Assembly: GCA_026707745.1 (NCBI GenBank)
Contig: JAPOWG010000006.1
Location: forward strand, 1 to 64,000
Length of the DNA stretch: 64,000 nt
Source: Chloroflexota bacterium
Lineage (GTDB): Bacteria > Chloroflexota > Anaerolineae > Aggregatilineales > Phototrophicaceae
Reading direction: 5' to 3'
The position numbers and the translations under genes are program-made. Positions 63,913 through 64,000 of this stretch are shown piece by piece; within the stretch, counting starts at the first letter, position 1; every line of letters starts with the position of its first letter. The notes under the pieces are model-generated. The model was not told the origin of the DNA, searched no databases, and was given only the letters and a program-made list of their open reading frames with translations.

Positions 63913-64000
63913 GCTCCGCGCGCGCCGAGCAAATGCCACAAGAGCACAATTTAGAGATTAAGCCCGCCCTTGTCTTGGGACCTTGACAGGGGCGCAGTTT

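Noticed and set aside
1..64000. CRISPR arrays, tRNA and rRNA genes, transposases
   Set aside because: No regularly spaced repeat array, no clover-leaf with a CCA-end or GTTCRANYC loop, and no DDE or HUH transposase frame was recognised by eye; a tRNA or Rfam scan could still find one.
63913..64000. Start of pdxT after pdxS
   Set aside because: No frame resembling the glutaminase N-terminus begins in these 88 bases; a TTGACA near the end may belong to a gene outside the window.

Overview
The window looks like a chromosomal piece of a GC-rich (roughly 55-60 % G+C by eye) free-living bacterium, most probably a member of the Chloroflexota (Anaerolineae-like). This is an inference from gene style: a fused glycyl-tRNA synthetase, DUF4013 membrane proteins, TolB/SH3 and FHA surface proteins, a kinase with beta-propeller repeats, and intergenic repeats of the GTAGGGGCGACC and CTCGGTGGT types. 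A 16S gene or marker phylogeny would settle it; no rRNA or tRNA gene was seen. About 53 protein genes are supported. No phage, transposase or CRISPR array was seen.

Layout. 1-350: a long dispersed repeat, then a promoter/operator. 351-7498: an RpiR-regulated sugar operon (binding protein, two permeases, class II aldolase, ADP-dependent sugar kinase relative, methyltransferase). 7519-14965: membrane protein, ABC-F ATPase, M19 peptidase, glycosyltransferase and a DUF4013 protein. 15104-22710: information processing on the minus strand (endonuclease V, principal sigma factor, primase, fused GlyRS). 22883-27796: a GldA/GldF-GldG/DUF4340 ABC system. 27984-32505: PfkB sugar kinase, FHA protein, rhodanese and LysR regulator. 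32794-34871: a Mg/Co-chelatase AAA+ gene joined to a VWA gene by a -1 shift at an A9 run. 34912-40593: C45 hydrolase, alanine dehydrogenase, flippase-like protein, aldo/keto reductase and UppS. 40722-45587: frr and cdsA, separated by a repeat-rich gap and a Ser/Thr kinase. 45785-48224: SRPBCC protein and two tandem DUF4013 genes. 48380-57492: a divergent locus that pairs a PotBCDA-type polyamine transporter with a catabolic operon (GNAT, flavin amine oxidase, N-carbamoylputrescine amidase-like enzyme, PhzF, aldo/keto reductase). 57582-62194: a reductive-dehalogenase-like corrinoid/iron-sulfur protein, a small protein, VanZ, a TolB/SH3 secreted protein and a second GNAT. 62195-63912: a gap with the second copy of the long repeat, then pdxS.

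How the parts work together. Two ABC importers dominate metabolism: one for a sugar, feeding a kinase/aldolase pair, and one for polyamines, feeding oxidation and amide hydrolysis. Both have a strong stem-loop just after the binding-protein gene. The most unusual feature is the chelatase gene, where one locus could give both a short AAA+ subunit and a long AAA+-VWA subunit by frameshifting. If it is a cobaltochelatase, its product would serve corrinoid proteins such as the dehalogenase-like protein 23 kb away.
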